From Palsa-892 sp035295845 (GTDB taxonomy: Bacteria; Pseudomonadota; Alphaproteobacteria; Rhizobiales; Xanthobacteraceae), in the NCBI GenBank assembly GCA_035295845.1, contig DATGIF010000018.1:1-32356 (forward strand): a DNA stretch of 32,356 bases. Reading direction: 5' to 3'. The notes beneath the pieces are model-generated. The model had not been told where the DNA came from. It worked only from the letters and a program-made list of their open reading frames with translations, and did not search any database. Below are positions 31,972-32,356 of the stretch, piece after piece. Position numbers and translations under genes: made by a program. Position 1 is the stretch's first letter. Each line of letters opens with the position of its first letter.

Positions 31972-32356
31972 TGCCGCGGCACGGCGGTATCGCGAGGGGT
32001 CGCATCCGGCCGCTTCAAATAAAGCGGGCGCGCTTTCGCCCGCTCGGGATCGGCGGCCGCGCCCAGCCGCGCGACCCAGGTGATATCGGGCGCGCGGCGG
32101 TCATCGACGAGGACGGGCGCGGGCGCGCCTTTTGGCCAATGCGCGGCGAGCATCGCGGCGGCGGTGCCGGTGAGCCGCACCGGCCCCAGCGCAATGGCGC
32201 GAATGGCTTCGCGCAAATTGGCCGCCCGCGGCGCGATCAGCGTGCGGCCGCCGGCGCCGACCATTTGCAAATAGAGATTGCCGTGCTTGGCATCGATCGC
32301 GGCGACGACCGGCACCGCCTCGTTCTCGGCGATCAGCGGCGCGACGAAGGCGGCGA
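31968..32356 (-). CDS. tsaB: tRNA threonylcarbamoyladenosine biosynthesis protein TsaB, truncated by the window edge
   Basis: TsaB is the platform protein that joins TsaD and TsaE to make t6A37 in tRNAs reading ANN codons. About 128 C-terminal residues are visible. They start inside the fold with AFVAPLIAENEAVPVVAAID, then AKHGNLYLQMVGAGG, the equivalent of the family's D-A-R-x-x-E-V-Y region. They end with an insertion-type C-terminal part containing ARPLYLKRPDAT, the usual P-L-Y-x-R-x-P-x-A end. A GTG at 32315 is internal, not the start. The N-terminal part lies outside. Its stop overlaps rimI, the expected neighbour. Confidence 0.9.
   Translation of the reverse strand, partial: AAFVAPLIAENEAVPVVAAIDAKHGNLYLQMVGAGGRTLIAPRAANLREAIRAIALGPVRLTGTAAAMLAAHWPKGAPAPVLVDDRRAPDITWVARLGAAADPERAKARPLYLKRPDATPRDTAVPRQ

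Noticed and set aside
1..32356. Mobile element, prophage, CRISPR, toxin-antitoxin or defence genes
   Set aside because: All genes are conserved housekeeping or regulatory genes. I saw no transposase, integrase, repeat array or attachment-site duplication.

Overview
The window looks like a chromosomal segment of an alphaproteobacterium, most likely of the order Hyphomicrobiales (Rhizobiales). The grounds are high G+C with strong G/C third-position bias, an Irr regulator with a Cys-Pro heme motif, a PraR/PhrR-like XRE regulator next to metK, an alphaproteobacterial-type Fur/Mur, and YlxR fused to an L7Ae-like domain between nusA and infB. It is core genome. I see no insertion sequence, prophage, CRISPR array, tRNA or rRNA, and no gene-free stretch longer than about 220 bases. 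Both ends cut a gene: dnaN on the left and tsaB on the right.

Left block, + strand (1-5.6 kb): the 3' end of dnaN, then recF (GTGA overlap), gyrB and a MoeB/ThiF-type E1 enzyme. The last has no Shine-Dalgarno but an extended -10 element placed for a leaderless message. Middle (5.6-11.9 kb): a GIY-YIG protein and a 2-hydroxyacid dehydrogenase on the - strand, a divergent secreted SH3 protein, irr on the - strand, and the divergent fabA-fabB-fabI set for anaerobic-type unsaturated fatty acid synthesis. A convergent Crp/Fnr-family regulator follows.

Right block, all - strand (11.9-32.4 kb), read from high to low coordinates: tsaB-rimI-fur-plsC-miaB-phoH-ybeY-corC-lnt, then an XRE regulator, metK-trmB, rimP-nusA-ylxR-infB-rbfA-truB-rpsO, and pnp. 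Many neighbours overlap by ATGA or GTGA, which points to translational coupling. The genes cover tRNA modification (tsaB, miaB, trmB, truB), ribosome maturation (rimI, rimP, rbfA, ybeY), transcription and translation factors (nusA, infB), RNA decay (pnp, rpsO leader region), envelope lipids (plsC, lnt) and SAM supply (metK).

No new multi-gene system is visible. The most interesting signals lie in the leaders between these ordinary genes. The pnp leader has mutually exclusive helices around a possible three-way junction. The metK leader could form a pseudoknot over its ribosome-binding region next to a terminator-like hairpin. rimP has a promoter followed by a hairpin and a strong intrinsic terminator. 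phoH begins with TTG directly after, and in frame with, the miaB stop codon.
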